From: Chamaea fasciata
Taxonomy: Eukaryota > Chordata > Aves > Passeriformes > Sylviidae
Reading direction: 5' to 3'
Assembly: GCA_029207755.1 (NCBI GenBank)
Contig: JARCOQ010000025.1
Span: 3,154,820-3,218,819 of the forward strand
Length of the DNA stretch: 64,000 nt
Of the stretch, positions 34,501-44,200 are shown piece by piece. Numbering within the stretch: the stretch's first letter is position 1; each line of letters opens with the position of its first letter. The notes under the pieces are model-generated. The model was not told the DNA's origin. It worked only from the letters and a program-made list of their open reading frames with translations, and made no database searches. The translations under genes and the position numbers were made by a program.

Positions 34501-35450
34501 TCCTGGATAGCAATCACTTGTCCCAGGTACAATCCAGGTGTCCCAGGGCAGTTTTGCCTGGCGGAGGCACAAGCCCGTGGCCGGAATTCCAAAGGCTTTC
34601 CAGGATGTGCGCTCCAAAGGCTGCCCAGCGCTCACACTCCTGCCCTGCCCGGGAGGAGCCGGGAGCAGCAGGACTCTATCACCGCTGTGGTTCCCGTTCC
34701 CTCCCAGCTCAGCATGTGCTGATATTCCATGGAGCCCCAGGCAGCCCCGAGCACAACCTCCTGCCGGCACACAGCCCAGCGAGACCGGAGACAGAGCCGC
34801 GTGTGAGCCCCAAAGCCCGCGCTCCGCCCCAAACCCCAAACCCTCCCCTCAGGGTCCCCTCACAGTCTCCTCAGAGCCCCTCAGGGTCCTCTCAGAGCTC
34901 CTCAGAGCCCCTCAGAGTCCCCTCAGAGTCCCCTCAGAGCCCCTCAGAGTCCCCTCAGAGCCCCTCAGAGTCCCCTCAGGGTCCCCTCACAGTCTCCTCA
35001 GAGCCCGCTCAGAGTCCCGAGTCTCCTCAGAGCCCCTCAGAGCTCCTCAGAGTCCCCTCAGAGCCCCTCACAGTCCCCTCAGAGCTCCTCAGAGCCCCTC
35101 ACAGTCCCCTCAGAGCCCCTCACAGTCCCCTCAGAGCCCCTCACAGTCCCCTCAGAGCCCCTCAGGGTCCCCTCAGAGCCCCTCACAGTCCCCTCAGAGC
35201 CCCTCAGAGTCCCCTCAGAGTCCCCTCAGAGCCGCTGCCGGGCCGCTCCCCGCGCCCTCCCAGGCCGGCGCCGCGGGCGTGCCGCCCTCCCAGCCGCCCT
35301 CCCGCCCCTCACCGGCGTGTTCTCGCCCTCGCGGAAGGCCTGTGCCACCCGCTGCCGCAGGAAGGAGCCCAGGTCCCGCCGCCGCTTGCTGTCCTCCGCC
35401 GGCCACTCCTCGCAGAGCCGCAGGAAGCGCCGGTAGCGGCTGGCGGCCAT
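31516..35450 (-). CDS. UQCC2: Ubiquinol-cytochrome c reductase complex assembly factor 2
   Basis: Mitochondrial assembly factor for respiratory complex III; with UQCC1 it supports cytochrome b synthesis and stability. Four coding exons on the minus strand: 35450-35313 (46 codons), 32764-32690 (25), 32387-32318, 31610-31516. The sum is 378 nt, 125 aa plus stop; human is 126 aa. The first exon reads [17 protein letters not shown] and ends REGENTP before GTGAGG. Exon 2 is [18 protein letters not shown]. Exon 3 starts [11 protein letters not shown]. Exon 4 gives [16 protein letters not shown] and ends PEEDSM. All phases join (0, 0, 1). The start is the first ATG after a CpG-rich stretch and matches the family N-terminus. 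It converges with ITPR3 on the left and is tandem with IP6K3 on the right. Confidence 0.96.
34240..34560. repeat. Minisatellite of about 21-bp units in UQCC2 intron 1
   Basis: Units alternate between TTTATCCTGGGCACAAA-like and CATTGTCCTGGGCAC-like forms, roughly 21 bp each, over about 320 bp. Units are degenerate at the left end and cleaner near 34350-34480. No coding sense. Confidence 0.85.
34845..35235. repeat. GC-rich minisatellite in UQCC2 intron 1 (alternating 10/11-bp units, 21-bp period)
   Basis: Repeated CCCTCAGAG-type units alternate at 10 and 11 bp, giving a 21-bp higher period over about 390 bp. It begins about 80 bp inside intron 1 from the exon 1 donor at 35313. Because 21 is a multiple of 3, it creates long spurious plus-strand open frames rich in Pro and Ser. 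Confidence 0.9.
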
Positions 35451-35545
35451 GGCGCCGCGTCACGTGGTGCCCGGCCCCGGTCACGTGGCGCCGCCGCCGG
35501 GTCACGTGTGCGCGCGGCGGGGCGGGCGCGGCTGAGGGGGGAGAT
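35236..35545 (-). promoter_or_regulatory. UQCC2: UQCC2 CpG-rich promoter with three GTCACGTG boxes
   Basis: Dense CpG sequence spans exon 1 and the region just upstream of the ATG at 35450. Three copies of GTCACGTG lie at 35459-35466, 35480-35487 and 35501-35508, each exactly 21 bp from the next and 9-58 bp upstream of the start codon. CACGTG is the core of USF, MYC/MAX and TFE/MITF sites, and GTCACGTG is the core of CLEAR boxes. No TATA box is visible, as expected for a housekeeping CpG promoter. Confidence 0.75.
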
Positions 35546-35679
35546 CCCTTCAGGGGCGGCGGGTCCGCAAGTGCGACCGCTCCTGACATTGTCACCGCCC
35601 CACGGCCCTGGGTGTCACACCTCGCGGCGTGGGGACCGCAACACCGCCCTAGGCAGCGCCTTCCGCAGCTGGAGCGCCT

Positions 35680-36530
35680 TTGTCCGTGAGGAAATTCCAG
35701 CCTCAACCTCCCCCGGCTCAGCTTGAGGCCGTTTTCCCTTGTCGTGTGTTGTAAAGGCATATTATAAAGTTGGCTTTTCGCAAGGGTGTGTGCTATATGA
35801 TTCATGACTTTGTGGTAAGGATGTAAGTTTTTATTTCTGCTATTAATAAAGAAAACTAGGCATAGTGGTAGTAGTTGATGTAGTATGCTTGAACTGTCTG
35901 TTTGGTCGGGATAACATCCAGTGAACATGTAAAGAAGACCCTGCTATGGATATAATATGCTTAAACTGTCTGTTTAATTAATATAACATCCAGTGAACAT
36001 GTAAAGAAGACCCTGCTATTGAGATACCAACTGTCAGCATCCACTATCTGAAGAAAGTGTGGACCAAGGCCCAAGCTGGAGGTGATAATGAAGACACAGC
36101 CAAGAAACACGCATGCTCTAAAAAGGCAAACCCAAGGAGGGACCATGCAAAACAGCTCCTGGAATATGGAAACTAGTTTATGGAAAATATGAATATTCAA
36201 CAGATTGATACAAGAGAAAGGGTATTTAAAGGATGACTCTGATATAGCAGGGTGTGGAGTTGGCTGAATGCCATGTCACCTGGCCGGCTGCACTTTGCTT
36301 TTTTATCTCCTAATTGTCATATTTTGTTTTAAACCTATTTCTTAAAATTTACATAGAAGGTGAACCTCGTTTTTCACATCATGTCCCTTGGGAGCAAAGC
36401 TTGACCCCCGCCTGGCTTCCCCCTCCTGTCAGGGAGTTGTGCAGAGCCAGAAATTCCGCCTGAGCCTTCCTTTTGTCCAGGCTGAGCCCCTTTCCCAGCT
36501 CCCTCAGCCACTCCTCACAGGATTTACGAT
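35680..36530 (-). mobile_element. CR1 LINE fragment (antisense), split by a solo LTR
   Basis: Sequence at about 35680-35746 and its continuation at 36379-36530 resemble the CR1 LINE 3' region in reverse orientation (TGACAGGAGGGGGAAGCCAG-type text on the minus strand). The two halves read on from each other across the LTR at 35747-36378. Confidence 0.75.
35747..36378 (+). mobile_element. Solo LTR of an ERVL-like endogenous retrovirus inserted in CR1
   Basis: Element about 632 bp long, starting TG and ending CA. It is flanked by TCGTG (35742-35746) and TCATG (36379-36383), a near-perfect 5-bp target duplication. It contains a TATTTAAA-type box near 36221 and an internal partial duplication of about 65-70 bp (around 35880-36020). 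There is no coding region. The family assignment is from memory of avian ERVL LTRs and is tentative. Confidence 0.7.
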
Positions 36531-36655
36531 GGTTTGAGTTGAAGGGACCTTAAATCCCATTTTATCCCCATAGGCAGGGACACCTTCCACAACCCCAAGT
36601 TGCTCCAAGCCCCGTCCAACCATTCCCAGGGATGGGGCAGCCACACTGTGCAGGT
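36525..36655 (-). mobile_element. Second CR1 3' fragment (antisense)
   Basis: Carries the CR1 3' block in reverse: a GGGACCTTAAA-type segment, then GGCAGGGACACCTTCCAC and GGGATGGGGCAGCCAC. It adjoins the first CR1 and looks like a separate insertion. Confidence 0.75.
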
Positions 36656-37219
36656 GTATGGGGCTAAAAAAGGGAGGGCACATTGAGCCTTTTCTAATTA
36701 TTCAGGCAGCAAGTTGTTTGCTGTGCAGCGATGAAGAGCGAGGGGCTGTGGCTGTGGTGTCACACCCAGACTTTTCTCATCCTGCTGTGCACCCTGAGAA
36801 TGCTCAGGTGGCTCTGTACAAGCTCACCCACAAAGCCACAAAGCCTTATCACAGACCTCTGATGCGAGCCAGGACAATCCATGACTCAATCCCTGCTCAA
36901 ATTGGGTGTTTGCGGCTTTTTTTTTTTACAGTTTGTGGTCAAGCAATAACGCAGCACTGACAAGACTCTTCCCAGGTGGACTCTGGGCCAAGCAAAATAC
37001 ACAATTGGGCCAGATGCCTTAAATTTTCCAGCTCTAAATTGCAGTAGCTCCCCAGCTTTCTGCTGTAAATCCAAGTGAAGCGTCTCCCTTGGGATCTGGT
37101 GTTCAAACCTGTGGTGCTAACAGCTCTCTTAAAAAATTATGGGCTTAAAAAAAGGATAATGCACTTCAAGGATGCTGCAGGAGGGGAAAAAGAGATGGAC
37201 AATGGTGGGAGTTACTTCC
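36656..37219. other. Intergenic, UQCC2 promoter side to IP6K3 3' end
   Basis: No gene or clear repeat recognised. AT-richer sequence with a short T run near 36920. Confidence 0.4.
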
Positions 37220-37428
37220 ACAATTTTATTTATATCCCCACTCCCCGGTAGTGGAGTTCTGTAGCTCTGTTCCTTGTGCAAGGACTTCTTCAGATTTCCC
37301 ACACCATGCAGGAAGGAATTATATTTGTTCCGTCATAAGAATAAAATCTGTCCACAAAAGCTGTAAACATTATTTTTAGAGTCTTTTGTTACTGTCTCCT
37401 TCAAACACACACATACACACACACGCAA

Positions 37429-37459
<31 letters not shown>

Positions 37460-38226
37460 GTATCAAAGAATTTCTGGGTGACCTTTGACATCCAGTCCCT
37501 GACTCAATCTCACACTTTTTTTTTCTTTTTTTTCTTGTTGTTGATGTTTTTGTTTTCGTTTTTTTTTAAAGCAAAAATCCCTTGATGTGAATGTTTTTTG
37601 TGGCTGACACAGAAAGTTTTTCGTGGCTGACAGAGTTGTCGCATTCCCTCTCTTCCAGCCTCAATGGAGCCTCTTTCCTAGAAAATCCGTGGAAAATTCC
37701 CTGTTAGAACCCCACAGGGATGTTAAAGCTTGGTGAGGTGCAGCTCTTGGTCTGAACAGGTGCGCAGAGAATCCCCACCAGGAGCGCTGGGAATGTTGGA
37801 GGATGTTTTTCCCTCCCACCTGAGCAGGAGCAGGAAGGGAAGCTCCAGAGGGGGAAGCTCCATCTGTTCGTTCCTGCCCCAAACCCCCTCCTCCCGCTCG
37901 GCTGCAGGGCGAGCAGCTCCTGGTTTATCCTTAAGACTCTTCCCAAGTAATGCTTTCTTTGGCTCACAAATAAATCAAGGACAGCAGTAAAACCAGAAAG
38001 GAAAATAAATCTTCTGATGGACGGCAGAGAGAGAGCAGATTCTCCCAGTTCTCTGCTTTCCACCCTTCAGTTCAGTGACGGCGCACGGAGAGTTTTTCAG
38101 CACTTCCCCATTTATCCGTGCTCATTATGGCACATCCAGCGGCCGGAGGGTCCCACACAGCCGACCCCTGGCGGGATTTTCAGGGCTGTCAGTCACTAGG
38201 AAATCCAGGCCGTTTCACAGAAATTC
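37220..38226 (-). other. IP6K3: IP6K3 3' UTR with poly(A) signal
   Basis: Non-coding sequence of about 1 kb below the IP6K3 stop. AATAAA on minus at 37230-37225 is the best poly(A) signal. The UTR contains a CA/TG microsatellite (37404-37451) and T-rich runs at 37516-37567. The exact 3' end is inferred. Confidence 0.55.
37404..37451. repeat. (CA)n microsatellite
   Basis: About 48 bp of CA dinucleotides with a few interruptions, inside the probable IP6K3 3' UTR. Likely length-polymorphic. Confidence 0.95.
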
Positions 38227-41200
38227 TCACTTCCCTTCCGACAGGCTCTGAAGGATTTTGATGAGGTTCTCCAGGCCAAAAATGTAGCCATGGTCCGGCC
38301 CGTCGTGCGGGGTGGGGTTGGGGTTGCTCTTGGAGCCTTTGAAGGTGGTGTGGGCAAAGTCTATCATCCTCACATCCACCCTGGAGGGGTTCGTCGTGCC
38401 GTGAGTTTTTGGGAAGGGCAGGTGGTGATCCGCGCTCTCCTTGTGCTCCTGCCCGTCGTAAATGATGAGGAGGGAGCTGGAGTAGAACCTGTAGGAGCTT
38501 TGCTTCCTGATGACGGCGAGCAGGGCCTTGAGGCGCAGGATGATGGGCTCCAGCAGGTCCGTCCTCAGCTGGTTCCCGTTGCACAGGAACTGCCGCAGGG
38601 TCTGCTGGAATCCCTCCGGGGACAGCTTCCTCCCGTAGTATTTGTCTTTGCACAGGAAGTGCCCCGTGTCTGCCTGGTAAACCTGGGAGGGAAGAGAGGA
38701 ATAAGCCATAAAATCGTAGAATTTTAAAGCGGTGAGGGATTCACAGGTGATGCCTTAAGGCATCAATGCCTTTATATTTTTCAAATCCTGTGCTGCTTTA
38801 GTGCATAAGTCTAAACTTCATATAAGGTGTTGACTGCTTTGGTGGTTAACACTTGACACTGACACTCTTTGGTCAGACAAAGCAATTCCTCTGGGGCTGG
38901 AACCCAAGGACACCCTACAGCCTCCGGCCCTGAGAAGTGCAAACAACAGTGAATTGGGGAGGAGCGAACTGGGTAAATTATTGGGTAAATTACTGGGTAA
39001 ATGAAGTAAATGACTTCATTACCTGAAGGTGTAATTGGAGAATTAACCCCTGATATGCAAATAGACCAGACTTATAGCTCATGACCGTCATCCAACTTGG
39101 GGTGTAGCCTCTGGGAGGCTTTTGACTCCCCAGGGTGTATTTATTAAAGGCCTTTAATAAATACCCACTTTATCCTCTTAACTCTGTCCAGCCTCTGTTC
39201 CACTCCAAGGCATCACTATGACCACTGAAGTTTAACTCTGCCCACAGGAAGATGCCAGAGATCAGAAAAGGACACAGGTTCTGACTTTATATATTTTGCT
39301 TTATATTCCGTTCTCATTACTCTCAAATTATCCTTCAGGCAGGTTTCAAAACCTGCTTGAGAATAGCGAGTGAGGGAAATGCGTGGTTTGGGATTCCAGG
39401 AGGAAGGATGGGGATTTCCAGCAGGAGAAACTGAGTCCAAAATGAACCCCTGGCTCTCACAGCTCCAAGAAGGGGCAGCTCAGTGAAAGCACAAGTGGGG
39501 CAATGTGATGCTTTTGGGGTTCTTTCCTGCAGCAGCCAAGGGCTGAGCAGGAATCTGTGTGTAAAAGCAGCTTGTCAGATGGGGTGAAGGGTTCCAGCTG
39601 CTCCCACTGGTGGCAGTGGCGCAGAGAAAGGGTCACCCTAAACGTGCCGTATTTGACACCCTCTCTGACAGGACGCAGAGCTGGGTGTGGCCACTTTTTA
39701 CAGCTCACGTTTGGGGGGAAAAGTGAATAAAACCCCTTCAATTCACACCAGCCAAGAACCCCTGGAGATTCCAGCTTGGTTTGAACCAAGGAGGGAACCA
39801 AGACAGCGAGGGGGATGTGGAGGCTTTACCTGCATCCCACAGATGCGCACGCCCAGCGACGCCGAGGTGCTCTGCTCACACTTCTTGATGTGCCGGGCTT
39901 TCTTCTCCTCCGAGGCGTCGTCCCCGTGCTGCCGAGTGCCCATCTTCAGGTCCAGGATGCAGGGGTAGCTGTACTTGGACACCACGTTCTCCAGCAGGAG
40001 AAACTCTGAGCGTGACTTAAGGGAAAACCCAATACTTTTAAATTCTAATTGAAAGAGGCCTTAAATCAAAGCAACTGCTGACACTCTCCGTAACAGCTCA
40101 CAACTGTAATGAGACTTCCTGAGCCAATTTCTCCGACGTGTCATTGCTATGGGCCTCTCGCTGCCAATTCCAGTTAATTTACTGTACTACAGCCCTACCA
40201 ATTAAAGCCCCAACAGCTCCATTCTCCAGTGACACCGTAGCCCTGGGCTGTGGCTCCGACACCTTCCCTCGGTGCTGAGCTCGCTCCGGTGGGTGGGGGA
40301 AGTTGTTAAACTCTATTACTCACATGACTGGTGGGTAATGGAGTGTAATAGGAAAATAAAAGGCGAGGCAGCTGCTAATTCCTGAATAGTTGTGTTTTTA
40401 AATGTATGCCAAGGGGATCTTTGACTTCTGCTGAGAACTCTTTATGGGAAATGGGATTTTATTCTTTTTTTTTCCTAACAGGCACAGAAGATAACAGAGA
40501 ATATTCCTTATTTTCCCAGGGTCTGTGCAGAGGAGGGGATGCACCCCCCTGCAATAAACCCTAAAAACTGATTTCCACCTGTTATCTGTAGCCAGGACTG
40601 TGCTGGAGGGGAGAGAGGAGAAAGGATACGGTGAAGTTTGTTCTCGTTGTGCTTGGAGGACATGCGGTTCAGGTGCTGCCTGTGGCAGTGCAGCCCCCAG
40701 GGGTTGTGGCTCTTCCTTTCTGGCTGCTTCCCATTTGCATCTTCCAAAAGGGAATCTGTGTGGTACTGAAGGTCTGTCCTCAAAAGCATCTTCCCAGGGC
40801 AGCTAGACAAAGCACACAAAGGGACACGTCGGGTTTATAAGCTCCAGAGGAGAATATTCCCTTCCTTTTTTTTTTTTTTCTTTTTTCTGTAGAGCCTCAA
40901 ACTTGATAAGGTGGATTTTCAGGAACTCTCAAAGGAACCATATTGATCATGTCCAACCTGCAGAGATCCTTTGTTACTCCATAACAGTAATTTTCAGAAA
41001 GCCAGCTATTGCTGCCTGCCAATATTTTTTTTCATTATAATTTAAAGTGTGCTGGCTCCCTTGAAAAGCCATTCACAGCCCCAGCTGCCAGAGATCTCTA
41101 TTTATCCACCTAATGGGCACAGCACAGGCTAATGGTTCGACAGTGGGAATGATTCCCAATTTGGAGGGGCTGGCTTCAAGGAGGGGAAGGAGGGAAGGAA

Positions 41201-44200
41201 AGAGTGATGAGGAGATCTGTTCTCCTTGGGGGGTCATTCCTTGGTCTCACTCATCCCAACTCGAGCACTCCCATCACTCCAAAGGCAGCAGTTCCACGGC
41301 AGGGATATTCCACCTGCAGTGCCAGGTGGCCCAGGGCTGCTCTGAACCAGTTTGGGATGAAGGATTTCCTGCAGAAAACCTCTGGGAGCCAGAAAACCTC
41401 TGGGAGCACCAGGTGTCTTCCTGGAATGGGATGGGATGGGACTGAAGCCCCTCTGTTGCCAGCAAAGGGACATTCCATGCTCAGTGACGGTTCTCCCATG
41501 GCCTCTCCTCTCCTGGAGCATGCTGTGCTCCTCCAAGGAATGGGGGTCAGACCATAATTTGACGCAGGTATTTAAGAACAACATCCCAGATCCACCCCAC
41601 TCCATCCCTGCTCTAGGGAAGAACAGAACCAGACACACAGGGCTTGGCTGTCCTATTCTTCACCTTGACTGGGCCCTGCTTTTGCCCTAACCCCACAGCT
41701 GGGCCACCAAACCCATCCCAAACCCATCCCAAACCATCCCAACCCCACCCAAGTGGCAGATGCCAGCCAGGAGGACTGCAAGGAGTGACAGACCCTCACC
41801 TGTCTTTGAAGGTCTTGGTGACCTGGGTGTGGCTCCACTTGCATTTGTGCCACAAGGTGACCGGGGGGTCACCGCCGGCGCTGCCGTCGGGCTGGCCCAG
41901 ACCGGGGCTCGCTATCAGGGTCAGGTTGCCCAGGCTGTCCTTCTTGAGGTGCACGGACACGATGCCTGGACAGAGGGGAAAACAAACGAGGCAGAGATGA
42001 GCCCGTGGGGTGACACAGAGGCCTGGCCACCACCTCGTGGTTTGGTGGCCTTTTACTGATCCCACTCTGATTTCAAGCCCAATAAAACATCGTTAGGCTG
42101 AGACCCTGGAAAATACTCTCGGGATTTTCAAGTTTCCCCTCTCAAAGCTCCGTTTGAACCCCATGTTCCTTTGTCCCCCACTCCTCCAAGCTCTGCTGTG
42201 CTCTGGGTGACCCAGAAAAGTCCCCCGCTCCAGATCAGGAGCTCCCAGGTTATTTATCACAAGGGATTTAAATGCCTTTGAAAGACAGCACAAGGCTGGA
42301 AACACTTTTCATTGGCAGGAAGCGAAGGGAGGGCTGGGGACAAGGCATTTTCCAAGGACACCCAGCGTGCCAACTGCTGCTTTTAACTGGAGAGTTCCAG
42401 GAGCAGGGCAGGGATGTGGCCATGGGCTGGCACTGCTGCCCACACATTGTCATGGTCGTGTCCTTCCCCCAGCGCCAAGGACCAGCACCCGGATCTCCCG
42501 CGGGGGGCTAGAGTGTCACACGTCCCAGTGTTTGTGCCCAAAAGTGGCCAGCACTGTGACCGGAGGTTATTTTTTTCCACCCTGAGCGCTTAAAACACCA
42601 TTCTGCATTTGAACGTCGCAATTTTTCCCTGACTCCGACAGGAATCACAGGGCTCAAATGCCAGCCGGTGCAGCACGGATTTAGCCCAACGCGAGTCCAT
42701 CCCTGGCACGGGGCCGGCTGTCTGCTCGTCTCAAGTGACAGCGCAGGAATGGCCACGGATCGCGCTGCCGCCGGCTCTGACCTTTCTGGGAAAGGCTGAT
42801 AACGCCATCCCCCTCCCGCAGCTCCCCCGAGCCTCCCCACGCTCCTCCGGGGGCGTCCTCAGAGCTCAGCCTTAAGCTGCATCAGGGGAAGTTTAGGTTA
42901 AACATCATTAAAAAAAAAAAAAAATTCTTCACTGAAAGAGTGATTGGGCACTGGAATCTTCTGCCCGGGGAGGTGGTGGAGTCACCGTGTTCGAAAAAAA
43001 GGCCTGGATGTGGCACTCGGTGCCAAGGTTTAGGTGGTGAGGTGGTGTTAGATCCGAGGTTGGATTTGGTGATCTCAAAAGTCTTTTCCAACCTGGTTCA
43101 TTCTGTGATGTGGGGCTCAGGGGGCTGCCAGCTCCCAGAGAGGACAGGGGCCAGGGACAGGGCAGTGGGACCGGCAAAAGCAGCACTGGGAAAAGCCCAG
43201 TTGGGGACACTGGGATGGATCCAGCTGTGCCCAGGGGGTCTGTGGGGCCTTTGGGGAGCTGGGATGGATCCAGCTGTGCCTAGGGGGTCTGTGGGGCTTT
43301 TGGGGAGCTGGGATGGATCCAGCTGTGCCCAGGGGGTCTGTGGGGCATTTGGGGAGCTGGGATGGATCCAGCTGTGCCCAGGGGGTCTGTGGGGCATTTG
43401 GGGAGCTGGGATGGATCCAGCCATGCCCAGGGCATCCCCCCAGATCTGCTGGCCGTGTGGGGAGATGATCTCAGCAGCTTGACAAACAGTTCTGCTCTCC
43501 CAAGCAAAGGTGCCAAAGCAAATAAACGTGCAAAGCCCCTTCTCTCCGTTTCAAGTGCGATTCCAGTGAGCAAACACCGAGCAGAGGCTTTGCCTCCTGT
43601 GCCTGCCAGGTTCTGCTGCCTCAGGGGGGTTTCCCCACCTGAACTGTCCATGCAGCCACCCCCACTGGACTGGGGTGTCCATCCCTCCCCGGCTCCTGCA
43701 CCCCAGAACCTTGGGTTGGGATGCTTTTCGCTCACCACAGCCATTGCTGGTCCCTTGTGCTGTTCAATCAGCGTTGCTGTGAGCTGGGTTAAACAGGCTG
43801 CCTTTGCACAGAAATGGGGGAAAACCTACCCAGGCTGCTCTGCAGAGGGGCTGCAAACCTTCATTAGGGGGAAAAGGAATATTTCTAGCCCTCCCAGCCC
43901 TCTGTGGAGAGCTCAGGGAGCTCCATCTTCCTCAGGCTCCAGCATTACCTTTTCCCTGAGTCCCATTCTTTAAAAAAATCCATATTTCTGGAAGCAAACA
44001 AATCTCCTCTCAGCCTGGATGACTGCTTCACATTTTCAGGGGATGTAGGCATAGGGAAAAAAAAAAAAAAAAAGCCAGCGTGTCTTTTGCCTAAATCAAA
44101 GCCTTTTTCATTTTAAAAAGTCACTGGGAGGCGACTGGAGCCCTCGACTGCAAGCACCATAACCTTAAAAACTGTCCCAGTTCCTGCTTGCAGTCAGCAG

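Noticed and set aside
34317..35726. 469-codon plus-strand open frame rich in Pro/Ser/Glu
   Set aside because: It is produced by the two ~21-bp minisatellites (multiple of 3, no stops) plus the antisense of UQCC2 exon 1.
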